Assembly (NCBI RefSeq): GCF_905475345.1
Contig: NC_066592.1
Coordinates: 2,827,501 to 2,891,500, forward strand
Direction of reading: 5' to 3'
DNA from: Vespula vulgaris
Taxonomy: Eukaryota; Arthropoda; Insecta; Hymenoptera; Vespidae
Length of the DNA: 64,000 bases
Translations under genes and position numbers: made by a program
Notes under the pieces: model-generated
Databases searched by the model: none
The model's input: the letters and a program-made list of their open reading frames with translations, nothing else
What the model was told of the DNA's origin: nothing
In this document: in pieces, positions 11,024 through 22,801 of the stretch
Numbering within the stretch: position 1 is the stretch's first letter
Layout of the letters: each line of letters opens with the position of its first letter

Positions 11024-12185
11024 TTCTCTGTCATATTAACATCATATTTTAATATCGATGAAGCAAGAAGAGTATGTACGTAAGAAAGTAATGATCGGAC
11101 AAACAACAAGTATTTTTTCTTTCGTTTCTTTTCTCTTCCATTGTTAGATAAAATTTATAAAACGGATTCTCCGAGGGCGTTCTGTGACACGTTTGTGATG
11201 TGCTTGAAACCGCACGTTCGCTTCTTAATGATAATTCGTTTGAAAAAAGCAAATGCAAACCTCGTCGACCTCTCGGTGAACGTTTAATAAACGATAGCTC
11301 GATATCGAAAATGTTTTTCTTTTTTCATCAAATGAAAGCTTAATATAAATTTCAGATAAAAAAGGTATTACCTTATCACAACGTTATTTTAAACTAAATT
11401 ATTAATTACGATCTTTGTTATTTAATAATCTTATTTGTTAGATCATGAGAGTACATTAACCTATATAATTTATATACGTATATATAATACTTAACTCACA
11501 ATGCGATCGTATCTCGTGATTCTTTTTTTTCTTCTTTTCTTTTCTTTTCTTTTCTTTTCTTTTGTAAGACACGTCTCTTCTGTTGTTTTGCTTCATTTAT
11601 TTTTTACTATTCGACGACAACTTGTATACTTCCACAACGCAATACGTAATCTTTTTAACCTAATACTTTCCAGCGTGGATTCTTAAAATGTACTTTGCTT
11701 GGAACGTTCGAACACGATGCTTTTAATGATTAATATTGAATTATTTATTTACCGTTTATAAATCGTATACATTAATATTATATTATTAATATTGCGTTTT
11801 AATATCTTCGTAATGATATAAAATTATAATGATCTAATAAAGAATCAATCATTTATTTTGAGGTTATTGATATGTAATATCGATAGATTTTTTTTTATTA
11901 TATACTACATATATAAATACGTATATAAATAATTAATAAAAAGTGTCGAATGATTTGTTAAAAGTAAAGTTTGAAAAGACCAATCACGTAGCACTTCGTC
12001 TTTCGAGAAAATACGAAACGATCTTTGATTCGATATCAACAATTTATTGACTACGTCATCTACGCCATCTTTAACAACACAGTAAACTACGATTTATCTG
12101 TTGCCGCGTTTTTAGGAAACGTTCTATTACATTTTATTTTAAGAAGCGTAATAAGTATTTTTCGTTAGAATATTATTCGATAAAT
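9849..12185. other. DSTYK-SAP18 divergent intergenic region
   Basis: This stretch should hold both promoters and 5' UTRs of the divergent gene pair. Just upstream of the DSTYK start, the - strand has TTTTATAG followed by the ATG exon. That could be an acceptor for a non-coding first exon, or simply UTR. Also present are poly(T) at 10022-10038, a GAA/GAG purine tract at 10588-10655, an AT tract at 10984-11021 and a TTTTC run at 11525-11562. Several ATCGAT words resemble DRE half-sites. No coding exon is supported here. Confidence 0.55.
10984..11021. repeat. (AT)n microsatellite
   Basis: This is a pure AT dinucleotide run of about 38 bases between DSTYK and SAP18. Confidence 0.95.
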
Positions 12186-12305
12186 ATGACATCGGCATTG
12201 GAATCTATGGTTGTCGATGAAAAGCAGCTTCCTGAAAAGCCGGTAGATCGAGAGAAGGTAAGTAATATATTGTTCAGAATGTGTATATATATATCTATAT
12301 ACATG

Positions 12306-12342
<37 letters not shown>

Positions 12343-13119
12343 ACGTTTTTAAGAATATTTCATTAATATTTTGAAATTAAATTTCGCAATATGTACTATA
12401 TAATCGATCGTTGTAATCTGAAAGAATTTGAGGTTAAGGTTATATTGTTTTCTTTGTCAGACGTGTCCTCTCTTGCTTCGAGTTTTCTGCAATACTGGAC
12501 GACATCACAATATTATGGAATACAGTAGAGGAAATGTACCTTCCAATGAATTGCAAATATATACATGGTAAAGTAAAAACGATAATTATGTTTTAATAGT
12601 AGGTTTCCGATTCGTTCGAATCGTTAGCTTGTTATGTGAAATACATGTTTCGTACAAGTTTTTATTACCTAGTATTCATATTTGCTTGCAAAGGATGGAT
12701 GCTACTTTAAGGGAAATTACAGGCCTGGTTAAGGAAGTAAATCCAGATGCAAGGAGTAAAGGAACGTATTTTGATTTTTCTTTGGTAACTCCAGAATTAA
12801 GAAATTCTGGTTATAGAATGAGAGAAATTGGTGTTACATGTTCGGGACAAAAAGGAGCAGATGATAATAAAACTCTTGCACAAGCACGGTGTGTCTATTA
12901 TATATAATTGTGATATAATATTTTTAATAGTATGTTTAATGATAACCCTGTTGTTATTATCGTAATAACGTCTCAAAGATATAAATAGAATTTTGATATT
13001 TATTATATACACAATGTAATTACAGGTTTACTATAGGTGATTATTTGGATATATCTATAACACCACCCAATAGAATGATGCAACCTGCTATCAGACGTGG
13101 CGGACTTCGTCAATATTAA
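12186..13119 (+). CDS. SAP18: histone deacetylase complex subunit SAP18, complete
   Basis: SAP18 (Drosophila Bin1) is a small ubiquitin-like-fold nuclear protein. It links Sin3-HDAC co-repressors to transcription factors and, with RNPS1 and Acinus, forms the ASAP complex at exon junctions. Four exons (12186-12257, 12461-12567, 12694-12888, 13026-13119) join to 468 bases, 155 residues plus stop; human SAP18 is 153. Introns are 203, 126 and 137 bp. All are GT-AG; the third donor is GTGTGT, weaker than the others. Family signatures are CPLLLRVF, GRHHNIMEYSRGNVP, LQIYTWMDATL, KGTYFDFSLV, GYRMREIG and FTIGDYLDISITPPNRM. The variable acidic N-terminus and the short Gly/Arg-rich C-terminus (RRGGLRQY) are also typical. 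The start ATG is the first in the exon and gives the expected length. Confidence 0.97.
12308..12339. repeat. (AT)n microsatellite in SAP18 intron 1
   Basis: This AT dinucleotide run of about 32 bases lies 50 bases after the first SAP18 donor site. It is likely to vary in length between individuals. Confidence 0.95.
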
Positions 13120-13188
13120 TTTTGTATAAATTTTCTCTGATCTCTATAAATCTATATAAGTGGCTATAATGAAAAATTTATCGTAGGA

Positions 13189-13194
13189 AATAAA
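13189..13194 (+). terminator. poly(A) signal, SAP18
   Basis: A canonical AATAAA lies 70 bases after the SAP18 stop codon, giving a short 3' UTR. Confidence 0.65.
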
Positions 13195-13639
13195 GCGACT
13201 TTAGAAAGTGTATATTTCTAAGAAGCATAAATTATGTTTTGTAATAATAAATGATACGATTGAAAGAAGCTAAGATATTATTTATCTATATGATATTTAT
13301 TTATTCTAATGAAATAATCAAAATGAAACAATTATTTTCTAATACCTAGCTTCCTACCTATTTTCTAATACGCTTTAGTTCTTGATTTTTGTAATTATAC
13401 ATGTCGCACATTATTGTAGAAACAGATGTCAGTATGTACCAATGAAGTAAATTTGTACAGTTTCCTGTTTTATAGAGAATAGCTTATTTATCGACAATCG
13501 CAAATATAACAGGAAATAGTACATTACATTAATCGATGAAAATATATTGTCAGATATTTGATAGAATTTTATATAACTATAAAAATATAATGAAACATGT
13601 TTTTTTTATTCGTTTACAATATTTTATGTTATGTTGGTA

Positions 13640-13857
13640 AGTAAAACTATTGAATCTGCAATACCAACCATGTACCATTTGTAGAGGGCACTTCGTTTGG
13701 CATTCGTAGTGGCACGTGTAGCTTATCATACTTGAGATCTATATCCGTTAATTATTCATTCGTTTAAATTTATTATTCGCGAAGTGCGTGAACGCGAAAG
13801 ATGGAAAGATTAACCTAAGGAGTTGGAAGATTTCATTAATTTATATTTATTTGAAAG
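13640..13857 (+). other. possible non-coding first exon of an unseen downstream gene
   Basis: This is a non-repetitive stretch 0.5 kb downstream of SAP18. It contains a perfect CACGTG E-box near 13715 and several CpG-containing words, and ends in a plausible splice donor (AAAG followed by GTAGGT at 13858). It could be the 5' exon of a gene whose first intron fills the following 50 kb. No open frame supports coding, and no partner exon was identified. Confidence 0.2.
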
Positions 13858-14457
13858 GTAGGTAAAAACGTATGTGTAAGAAAGAAAGTATTCATTACTT
13901 TTCAATATATTAATCGTTACATTCACTAATTATATCGAAAGATCGTTATATCGAAATATCGATGTCATCCATTTTGTTTATTTAAATCGCATTAATGTTA
14001 TTGCGATTATCGAAGTATTCTCGTCTTTTTTCACAACGCATTATTTTTCGTTGCATTAACGCGATTTTTTTCTAGACACTTTCCATAATGATAATTTCAT
14101 TATTTTCGCGAAATTCGGTGACGATGTATGACGTTGACGGAATTTACATAAATACTTTTCGTTCGTTTGGCAATTATTTAAATAAAATTACGCGTTTGAC
14201 GTTGTATGTAAAAATATTCACGTATCGGTTATTGGTGCCATATTCATTTTGACCGTTACACTAGAAAGACGTATAAAGGAACATTATTATCACGAAGGTA
14301 TTATTCTTATGTAATAGATTGTATGCAATATAAGTTGTATTTAATATAACCTAGCTTCATTATACTGTTGTATTAATATAGCATAATATCATGAAAATAG
14401 GTCGCTGTGACGCGTCGAAGCTGATTGAATATTCAAAAAGAAAAAGAAGAAAGGAAG

Positions 14458-14523
14458 AAAGAGAGAGATAGATAGATAGAAGAAGAAGAAGAAGAAGAGA
14501 GAGAGAAAGAGAGAGAGAGAGAG
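14458..14523. repeat. compound purine microsatellite (GA, GATA, GAA)
   Basis: This all-purine-rich tract changes unit from GA to GATA to GAA and back to GA within about 65 bases. Confidence 0.9.
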
Positions 14524-15177
14524 GAAGAAAGAGACAGACAAACAATAAAGAAACGTGCATCATTACGGTAAGTCTTTATTACCTACAAAAATTATTCAAT
14601 AATTTTTTTCTGTCTTTCTTCTTCTTTTTTTCTTTTTTTCCTTCGTCACACGATATTTGTATTTATGAGAGAAAATATATAGAGAATATATAGAATATAT
14701 AAAATGCTTCGATGATCGACGATTGACACGAAATATATTTCATGCGAATTTTTATCATCGACTTTGCGAAATTGTTTTATTTGGAATGATTATTTTCATG
14801 ATTAATAAATTAATAAAAGCGTCGAGAAGTTTGTCGGTGTTTGCTCGACGTCGCAATCGGCTTTTCTCTCGTATTTTACAAAGGAACGAAAGAGTCTGTA
14901 AAAACCGGACGATTGCCCGTTTACATCTTGTTTGCCGGGCTATCATCTACCGGTGAAATGAAAAAAAGGGGGAAACATGCACGTGGTTGACGTACGCCAT
15001 GTGAAACATCTGTAACTGACGGACGGAATATTCGTATTTCTCTCTCTCTCTCTCTTTTTCTCTCTCTTTCTCTTTTTCTCTCTTTTTCTTTCTTTCTCTC
15101 ACTCCCAAGGGACACGATTTGCTCGTTTACATTTTTACTAAATACTTGCTAACGTATCTACCTACCAGAGTTACGTG

Positions 15178-15207
15178 TTTCTTTTTCTTTTTTCTTTTTT
15201 CTTTTTT

Positions 15208-15249
<42 letters not shown>

Positions 15250-15276
15250 CTTCTTTCTTTCTTTTTTTTCTTTCGT
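15178..15276. repeat. (TTTTTC)n then (CT)n pyrimidine tract
   Basis: A T-rich TTTTTC array runs directly into a CT dinucleotide run and then TTTC units, nearly 100 bases without a purine. Confidence 0.9.
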
Positions 15277-15532
15277 TACATACGAATAGTCCGCAATACT
15301 CGTGAAGAATTTTTTCTCGCATACATAGTTGATAACATAGTTGTAGCAGCATCTTATTAACCGGTTCCACGATAAAATTATTCTTCAAAGTTATCTTTGC
15401 AATTACGTATGTAAATATTAAATCGTACGAAATAACAGTCAATATGTTTTAATAATTATTGTCGAGTAGATATATTATAGGTATAAATTGAATTATCCGA
15501 AGTAATTCTTTTTTCACAAATCTTTATCCTTT

Positions 15533-15533
<1 letters not shown>

Positions 15534-15564
<31 letters not shown>
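15534..15564. repeat. poly(A) homopolymer
   Basis: This is an uninterrupted run of 31 A residues, without a recognisable retrotransposed body upstream. Confidence 0.95.
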
Positions 15565-15567
<3 letters not shown>

Positions 15568-15974
15568 GAATGCTGTTATACGTACTTATATAGATATAGT
15601 TTAAAAAAAGCGAAACAATATTTTTTAATTATTCCGTTATAATGTTATGGGACAATACATTTTTTTTTGCGTTTAAATATCTTAGATAATAGCTGAGAGA
15701 AAAAAGATCAAATTTAAGACTTTTATCATTGTATTATTCTCAAACGGGGGGTTAAGATTTGAAATTTTTTAGAATGGTGTTTCAAGCAAAGTATATTTTT
15801 TTAGATCACTATGACAACAAAAATTGACATGGGGTCTATAAAAAAAAAAAAAAAAAAAAATAAAAAGAAGTTAGATATTTATTTCACTTTTCGGTAATAT
15901 ATCAATTCCGGTATATCAGTTTCAGTAGAACAATATTGGTACCGATATTAAAACCATATCAACTTTAAGTTCCT

Positions 15975-16215
15975 TATTGGAGGCGTGTCTTAGGAAAATA
16001 GGGGGCGTGTTTTATTGGATTAGGAGCGGAGCTATTGTAGACGGGGCGTGGTTTAAAAAGATAAGGCGGAGTTTATTGGAGCAAGAGAGAAGAAACAAAG
16101 ACAACATTTATTATATGGGATGGTATTAACAGATTCGATTTTTTTTTACAGTAATGGGGCGTGTCTTACGAGGAGTGGAGGCGTGTCTTATAAGGGCTGT
16201 AGGCGTGTCTGTTTG
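15975..16215. promoter_or_regulatory. cluster of GGCGTG (Sp/KLF-like) and inverted CCAAT words
   Basis: Six GGCGTG words occur within 226 bases, at 15982, 16004, 16045, 16158, 16180 and 16202. Two GCGGA variants lie at about 16026 and 16066. Three of the words are followed by TCTTA, and ATTGG (inverted CCAAT) occurs at three places among them. Read on the - strand these give CACGCC boxes next to CCAAT boxes, a promoter-like grammar. No gene is visible on either side, so enhancer, orphan promoter or decayed satellite all remain possible. Confidence 0.4.
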
Positions 16216-17552
16216 TTTGTGGAGGGGGTAATCTATTTGTCTGTTGGTCCTTCGATCAAAATTTGTTGCAATACTCGGCAATCTTTATACATCTATATCG
16301 TTTTTCAGTAAATGTAAAAACGTCTATATGTCAAGAGGTATTTCATACCTTCAATCTGGTCATAGCCAATAAAAAACATTTCAATAATTCTTTCTTCTCT
16401 CCTTTCTCGGATCGCCGTTTAGCACTGCTTTTCGTTGGGGTGGGGGTGAGAATTCGCAGTAGCATATTTCCCCATAAGAATGGTGTGGCTTTTTTTATCG
16501 AAGATCGACATCGAATTCTTCTCACTATCATTCATTGATTTTTCACGATCAATTTTTGTAACTTTGGAGGATATACAAAATATTACACGAGACAATGATT
16601 AGATCTATAGTTTTCATATTGTCATGGCTAGCAAAGCGAAAGACGATAGAAAGTTGTTAGAAGAGGGGAAAAGGTTGCGAGTTTGGCTTCTTACCGCGAT
16701 CACCTGCGGCTATTTTAAAGACACTTCCACTTTAATTATACCAAACCGCTTTCGCGATATTACGATATTATGATATTACGAAGCATAAGCCGGGTTCCGG
16801 AGATTTAGGGTCGCGGAAAGTTTAAACTGTGCGCGTACACCCTCCTCCCACCCTCTGTTCCAATTCTCCTTTACGATTTCTCCTTAACCGTTATCTAACT
16901 TCAACAATAGAGGCCGAACTTTCTACAAATGATTAAAGGTAAAACAACAAAATACAGGCGAATATAGATACAGTACTTTTTCATAATTAGGAAAGTTTAA
17001 TGATCGATTTTAAGTTTAATAATCAATCGTTTGGTTAGGTCATTGATAAATATCGTTCTATATATATCAATATGAAATTTGAACGAAAGATAGGAGAACT
17101 AACTTTTTAAAAATAATTAAACGTAAAACGATAAAATATGATCAAGCATGTATACGTTGCTTGATCGTAATAAAGAAAAATTAATTATAATCTATAAATA
17201 TCTGTATCTGTTATCGTTATTATTAAAATACGTGAGATTTGAACGAACAAAAGATTGGACTAAAGGAGACTTGATTTTCTAGAAATGGCCGATGGAAGTT
17301 GGAAGGTAAGATTCGCGGGTGTAATCAGTAATCAAATTTATTAGTTTCTATTGTCTCGGGGGGATGAAATTCTTTTCCGATTTTATGGCGTGGAAAGACG
17401 ATATAATAAGGAGAACGCGCCGCCTCGAGCGTGGCTGCGAGTAACGAGGGAATAAGAATGGCTAGGCGAGACGAGGCTCTGGTTTTAGGGGTGGTGTAGG
17501 TTCCAGCCTTACTTTCGGGGTGCTGCTTTCTGGGCTTGCTCTTCGTGAGGGT

Positions 17553-17558
<6 letters not shown>

Positions 17559-17602
<44 letters not shown>
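17559..17602. repeat. (GA)n microsatellite
   Basis: This is a GA dinucleotide run of about 43 bases in a GC-richer stretch. Confidence 0.95.
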
Positions 17603-17604
<2 letters not shown>

Positions 17605-18883
17605 CTAAGATTTACTGGACTCAGCTAGTGGCCGCTAACTTTGTAGAGAAGCTTTCGAGGGGATGAAGGGATAGGGGAGGTGGACGTTTCTCGAAAACAT
17701 TAAAGCGATATAACCACCGAGAATTCTCCAATTTTTTTGAATGATCAATATACTATTGTTCGAGGAAATATTTAAGTAACCAAAATTTAAAGGAAGCACT
17801 TTCCATTTGTTAATTTAATTACAAATATTGATAATGATATATATATATATATATATATGTATATAATTATGAAGATACAATATCTAATCTTTTCGTTAAT
17901 ATACTTTTATCCAATACCTTGGAAGAGGAACAATTTCACGCTCGACTCCTTTTCGATATCGCGTTTCATTGCGGTCTTGTTCGCATCCCAAGCTCGATTC
18001 GCATTGGTGACAAAAAATCTGTTGACTCAGGAGCATTGGGGGTCGTAATAAAAATAAATATTCTCGGCGTATGCGCGCCGGCCTGGGGTGGTAAAGTATG
18101 AGAGAGGCGAGAAAAAGGAGGAAAGGAGGAGGAGAAGAAGAAGAAGAAAAAGAAGGAGATGGAGATGGAGATGGAGAAGGGGTGGGGTGGGTGGTTAGGA
18201 AGGAGAAAGAAGGTGGTAACCCTCTTCTACTCCTACGACATACTGTGCCCTATAACGATATATAAAGCCGACATATTTCCGAATAAATCGTTTTTTTCAA
18301 ATCTCCTGCATAGAACGAGCGATAAACTTGATGTGGATGATTCGTGCGCACATGTATACGTGTGAGAGAGAAGGGAAAGAGGCCTACGATACGATATTTC
18401 CAACCATTACCGTTTTCCGCTGTGTTGCACGGATTTTTATTTCAAAAATGATATTTACGAACGGCAAGGTGTTATTCTAATGTCGCTTTGGGAACGATAC
18501 GCATTCGTGTCGTCTTATCTTTTAAAAAATTCTGACTGGAATAATCGCTTATCTTTGTCACTCTTACGAACGACGAAGTACCTATACAATCCTTTCTTAT
18601 TCTTGACCGATCTGATTTTTCTTTCATAAAGTTTTTTATATTTTCATGAATATTTTTATATTTTGATCTCTCTTGATAATTTCTTTTCTGAGGACTATTA
18701 GAACTAGAAATTTCACGATTTCAACTCCAGCATCTAAGAGCACAAATCTTTCGGTTCGAGTTTTTCTAGGAATCGACCTTCGAGATATTGCTAATGGATT
18801 CCCGGATGTACTCTAAAAGCGAGTCTTTCCTGGGTCTGGAGTCTATTTCCTTCACGTGCCATCACGATACAAGCAAGTATTAG

Positions 18884-18890
<7 letters not shown>

Positions 18891-18920
<30 letters not shown>
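18891..18920. repeat. (CA)n microsatellite
   Basis: This CA dinucleotide run with one T interruption is one of few CA tracts in a window dominated by GA and TA. Confidence 0.95.
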
Positions 18921-18926
<6 letters not shown>

Positions 18927-20044
18927 TATATACAAATGTTTCTATATGAAATAAATAACTTTAGAATAAAAATTAATTTCTTTGAAAAATATTCGATGCA
19001 TTTAACAACAGGATGTCTTTGGGTCGTTTACAAAGGGATATCTCGAAGAACTTCTCTTTTTGTAAAATTTTGTATTCCACGATGTTGTATCGCGTTTGGT
19101 ATTCCGAGACGGTGGCGATGATGTTTTACCGATCGGATGTTGGGCGGGGCAGCTGCTATTCTCTCCTTCTTTTCGAACCCAACGGGACTGTAATGGGCTT
19201 GCAACATCTTGCGAGGTAGTTCACACAGCCCTCGTTGCTCTCTTGTTCTTTCTCTTTCTCTTTTTCTCGATCATCTTTCGTCATATCCGTTTTTCGGCCT
19301 TTCTAACTATGTATGTGTGTGTGTCTGTGAGAAAAATTCTCAATTGTTATTTCTAAGTTTCTTTCCGAATTACCTTACACTCAAATTTATTTTTACGATT
19401 TCGATCTAGTCCCAAAGAGATTTTCGTTGTCTATTAAAAATATAATCCTATAATATTTTTTTTTATTTCTATCTTTCTTTCTCTTCTTTTTTGTCGAGTG
19501 AACAAACGTGACCACACGTATGTACGTTCAGAAGGAGATGAGATATTAGGAAAATCAACAAATTCTGCAAGTTATCTGGAATGTTCGTGTTTATTGATCG
19601 TGTAAGTTTGATTTACACACGTGTAAGATACACATACGTATACCTATATTTAGTTGCATGGATCAGCATTGAAATATGTAGTACATAGTAATAGAAGAGA
19701 TACTCTAGGTAATTTACGCACATTTGTTATTGATTATAGTACACGTGCAATTCGTTTGTGTATGTGCATACATCGTTGAATTATTATTTTGACATAGATA
19801 GAAATTTCCATCTTTAGATAGGTCTTTTTTTTTGTCTGATCTTTTTCTAGCCATCGATCACATACATTTTTCAAAGTACAATAATAATTGTTTAATAAAT
19901 AGTCCGACGATATATACCTATACGATATTTTACGTCTAGGTAAATTTTTTCTAGGGTCGTTATGTCAGTTAATTTTTCAGTCGTAGTAAGGGGGTTGCTT
20001 TCGAGAGATCGTATTAAAATCAGTACGTAGCTACACCCTCCGTA

Positions 20045-20127
20045 TTCTTCCTCCTTTCTCCCTCCTCCTTCTCCTCCTTTTCCTCCTCTTCCTCCTCCTT
20101 CTTTCTTCTCCTCGTTTTCTTCTCCCT
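20045..20127. repeat. TCC/TTC-rich pyrimidine tract
   Basis: About 80 bases are almost all pyrimidine, with irregular TCC and TTC units. The - strand reads as a Gly/Glu/Arg-rich frame that is a by-product of the repeat. Confidence 0.85.
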
Positions 20128-20880
20128 CGACGAAAGGCATTAACACTCCGTTGTTTATGAGGCGCCGCAAGAAAGCACCGGCGCGGACGGTGTAAGTATA
20201 TGTATATAATGTAAGGGTGTGAGGATCTCAAAACGAGTCGCGAGACGTTACCGGAAAACAAATGACGCGAAAGGATTTTCCTGTTGCAGAGGAGAAAGCA
20301 AAAATTCAACGTCTGTTTACGCTAATACCTCATCGTTAACGAGACTTAACGACTGAACTTCTATTAAAGAATATATATACATATATTTTCAAGAACAAAT
20401 GTTGTGGATCCAAAAGGTATATACAAGATCAAAAGGATATACATATATATATAGAACTATTTGTAATATCAAACGACAAAATAATTCCTTCTGTGTGACA
20501 TCGATCCTTTCATATTGATATCAAATCACAAACATTACAATCGTCATTTACTATCGATCGTAATAACATTATCAATCTCGTTATTCAATATTTCATATTT
20601 AAAGCTTTTTATAGAACAAAGTTTCTTCTCGTATATCAGAGTTAGAAAATCGAAAAACTTCAATGTCACAACACTTGGCGAACATTGATTTCTAATAGGA
20701 CACGCGATAAGAAGAATAAGAAAGCAGTCAGAGTTGCTATCGTCGACGTCGTCGTCGATTGAGCGAAAGAAGAAAGAAAGAGATGAAGGGTTAGAGGGAG
20801 AGGGTAACAGAGGATGGCCGTTCTACCGGAGGTCAGGACTTTCAGGAGCGTATAATTAATTTCCCGTGTCACTCCAGCCT

Positions 20881-20907
20881 CCTCTCTCTCTCTCTCTCTC
20901 TCTCTCT
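20881..20907. repeat. (CT)n microsatellite
   Basis: This short CT run lies just before the CGA triplet array at 20993. Confidence 0.9.
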
Positions 20908-20992
20908 GTCTTTCTCTTTTTTCCCCTACCTCGTGATTCTTTCACCGCTTGTACTCCCACCTTCGATCCATCCGACGCAAATCCCCGGACCA

Positions 20993-21111
20993 GGACGACT
21001 ACGACTACGACTACGACTACGACGACGACTACGACGACGACGACGACTACGACGACGACGACGACGACGATGGCAATGGTGATGGCGACGACGACGACGA
21101 CGACGACGACC

Positions 21112-21146
<35 letters not shown>

Positions 21147-21147
21147 A
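20993..21147. repeat. (CGA)n triplet array, about 155 bp
   Basis: Imperfect ACG/CGA triplets fill about 155 bases, with CTACGA variants in the first third and a TGGCAATGG interruption near 21070. Several frames on both strands stay open through it (poly-Thr, poly-Asp, poly-Val, poly-Arg). The 149-228 codon open frames here therefore come from the repeat and are not genes. Confidence 0.95.
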
Positions 21148-21682
21148 ATATTGCTGGCCATTTCGTTCGACGGTGTTCGAACGCCTCCGACGATTCTCTC
21201 GAGCTCGGGCCGAACCCCTTTTCGACGGCAACCCCTCGCGGAGAAAGGGGGTGACTTTGCGAACAAGCAACTGGAACCGATTCCTCCCTTCCTCATTCTC
21301 CCTCTCTCTCTCTCTCTCTCTCTTTTTCTCTCCTCTTCCTCTTCGTCTCCTCTTACTCCTCTCCATCCGACGCATACCGACCCGTCAATATCAGCCTCCG
21401 TAATTAAACATAACAGATCAACATTCGACATTAGGTATATACCAAATGGTTTCCTCTTACTCACACATACATATGTACTACAGTCGTGTATATCCTTTCT
21501 ATGTGAGAACGTTAGCATGTCAGTGAATATAGGTATCAGAAGCGTCTCCTAACCCCCCGACGGTTACTCGACTCGAATCGGTTAATTGGATAAATGTCCG
21601 ATGAACGCCGGCTCGTCCCTTCTCCTCCTCCACCTCCTCCTCCTTCCGTCTATTCTACTCCTTCTCTACCCCCTTTTGTCTC

Positions 21683-21683
21683 C

Positions 21684-21714
<31 letters not shown>

Positions 21715-21724
21715 TCTCTCTCTC
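21683..21724. repeat. (CT)n/(CTTT)n pyrimidine tract
   Basis: A CT run with TTTC interruptions lies inside a longer pyrimidine-rich stretch (about 21615-21820). Confidence 0.9.
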
Positions 21725-22019
21725 GCACACTCGTTCTCGCTCTACCTCTCTCAGACTCAGCCTCAACCTCACCCTTCAACTTTACCCTTACCCTCTTTCT
21801 CACCCTCTCGCCCCCTTTCCTCATTTCCGGCCGTGTCCTTATCCCGGACTCATTGGGAAAACAATCGCTTGTTCCGCGGAGATGAATTTATCGAAGCTCT
21901 CTCGGTGTATTTTGCTTCCTCCTTCCTCCTTTCGATTCGAGTCCGATAGCACCGAGACGATCGAAAGAATGTGGACGTACCTCTTTTGCCGGACGAGAAG
22001 AAGTAGACTCTTGTATGAC

Positions 22020-22085
22020 TTTTCTTTCTTTCTTTCTTTCTTTCTTTCATTCATTCTTTCTTTCTTTCTTTCTTTCTTTCTTTTC
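22020..22085. repeat. (TTTC)n tetranucleotide array
   Basis: About 16 TTTC units are broken once by ATTC units near 22050. Confidence 0.95.
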
Positions 22086-22765
22086 TTCCTTCCTCTTTCT
22101 TTCTTCCTTTTTTATTACTCTCTTTTTCTTTATTGTACATACATTTGCATTATTCACCCTCTCGAGTCTTCCCAAGTAGAAAAATGTTTTTTCTCTGTAC
22201 TTGTAGAAGAACTGTTGATAAGAGGAAGGAGCGATAAGAAAAGGAAAAACTCGACACTTTCCAATCTAAACGTTCTACGTTCGTTGAAGAAATCACACAC
22301 ACACATATATGTATATATGTATATATATATATCTATTTATTTCGCGACCCTCATAGTGACGTTTCGCCGAGAATATTGCATTTCCAGTTTCCACAAACCA
22401 TCTCTCTTCATTTGTCTCCTTCCGACATCGACTTCGCCTTCCGGGAGCCCCATAATCCGCTTACTCCCGTAGACTCATTACATGCGGAATGTTATTGACG
22501 CTATCTATAACCTATTCTTATAAGTAATTTTCTAAAGCAGAAAATTGTCCCCTCGCTTTCTCGGTTCTTAATCATCGTTCTCTTATCGATATCCAATTTA
22601 CATATATATGTATATATATATATCATGCATAAATATAATGAATATATGTTAAATAAAGTAATCTAAAACTGGACGTTATAAAGAATAAATCCTTTACTTT
22701 CAATGATATCGACAAAATTTCTAAAGAAGAATAAATCCCGTTCATTAAAAATTGATATAATAGAA

Positions 22766-22801
<36 letters not shown>

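Larger units (their letters stand above)
13861..15970. other. non-coding, simple-repeat-rich stretch
   Basis: No exon is supported. The stretch contains purine and pyrimidine tracts at 14458-14523, 15038-15104 and 15178-15276, and poly(A) at 15534-15564 and 15841-15860. Open frames of 60-95 codons here read mostly as runs of Leu/Ser/Phe or Arg/Glu from the CT and GA tracts. Confidence 0.6.
16216..20875. other. non-coding stretch with mixed islands and repeats
   Basis: No coding exon is supported. A G-rich word cluster lies near 16430-16450 and a GA tract at 17559-17602. A GC-richer part at about 17380-17540 contains no long open frame. Other repeats are a GGAGAT/GAA purine stretch at 18105-18190, a CA tract at 18891-18920 and a TCC-rich pyrimidine stretch at 20045-20127. 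The open frames at 19013-19409 overlap one another in different frames and show no known motif. Confidence 0.6.

Noticed and set aside
12797..13012. 71-codon - frame over SAP18 exon 3
   Set aside because: It is an antisense shadow of a coding exon and its intron.
17285..17305. Seven-codon possible first exon (MADGSWK) followed by GTAAGA
   Set aside because: An ATG in fair context and a good donor are too little evidence. No partner exon was found, and such combinations arise by chance in 50 kb.
20856..21552. Open frames of 101-228 codons on both strands
   Set aside because: They are created by the CGA triplet array and flanking CT tracts. The products are poly-Thr, poly-Val, poly-Asp and poly-Arg with no domain.
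21594..22472. 292-codon + frame, the longest open frame outside the three genes
   Set aside because: It runs through CT, TTTC and TCC tracts and reads as Ser/Leu/Phe/Pro repeats with no varied core.
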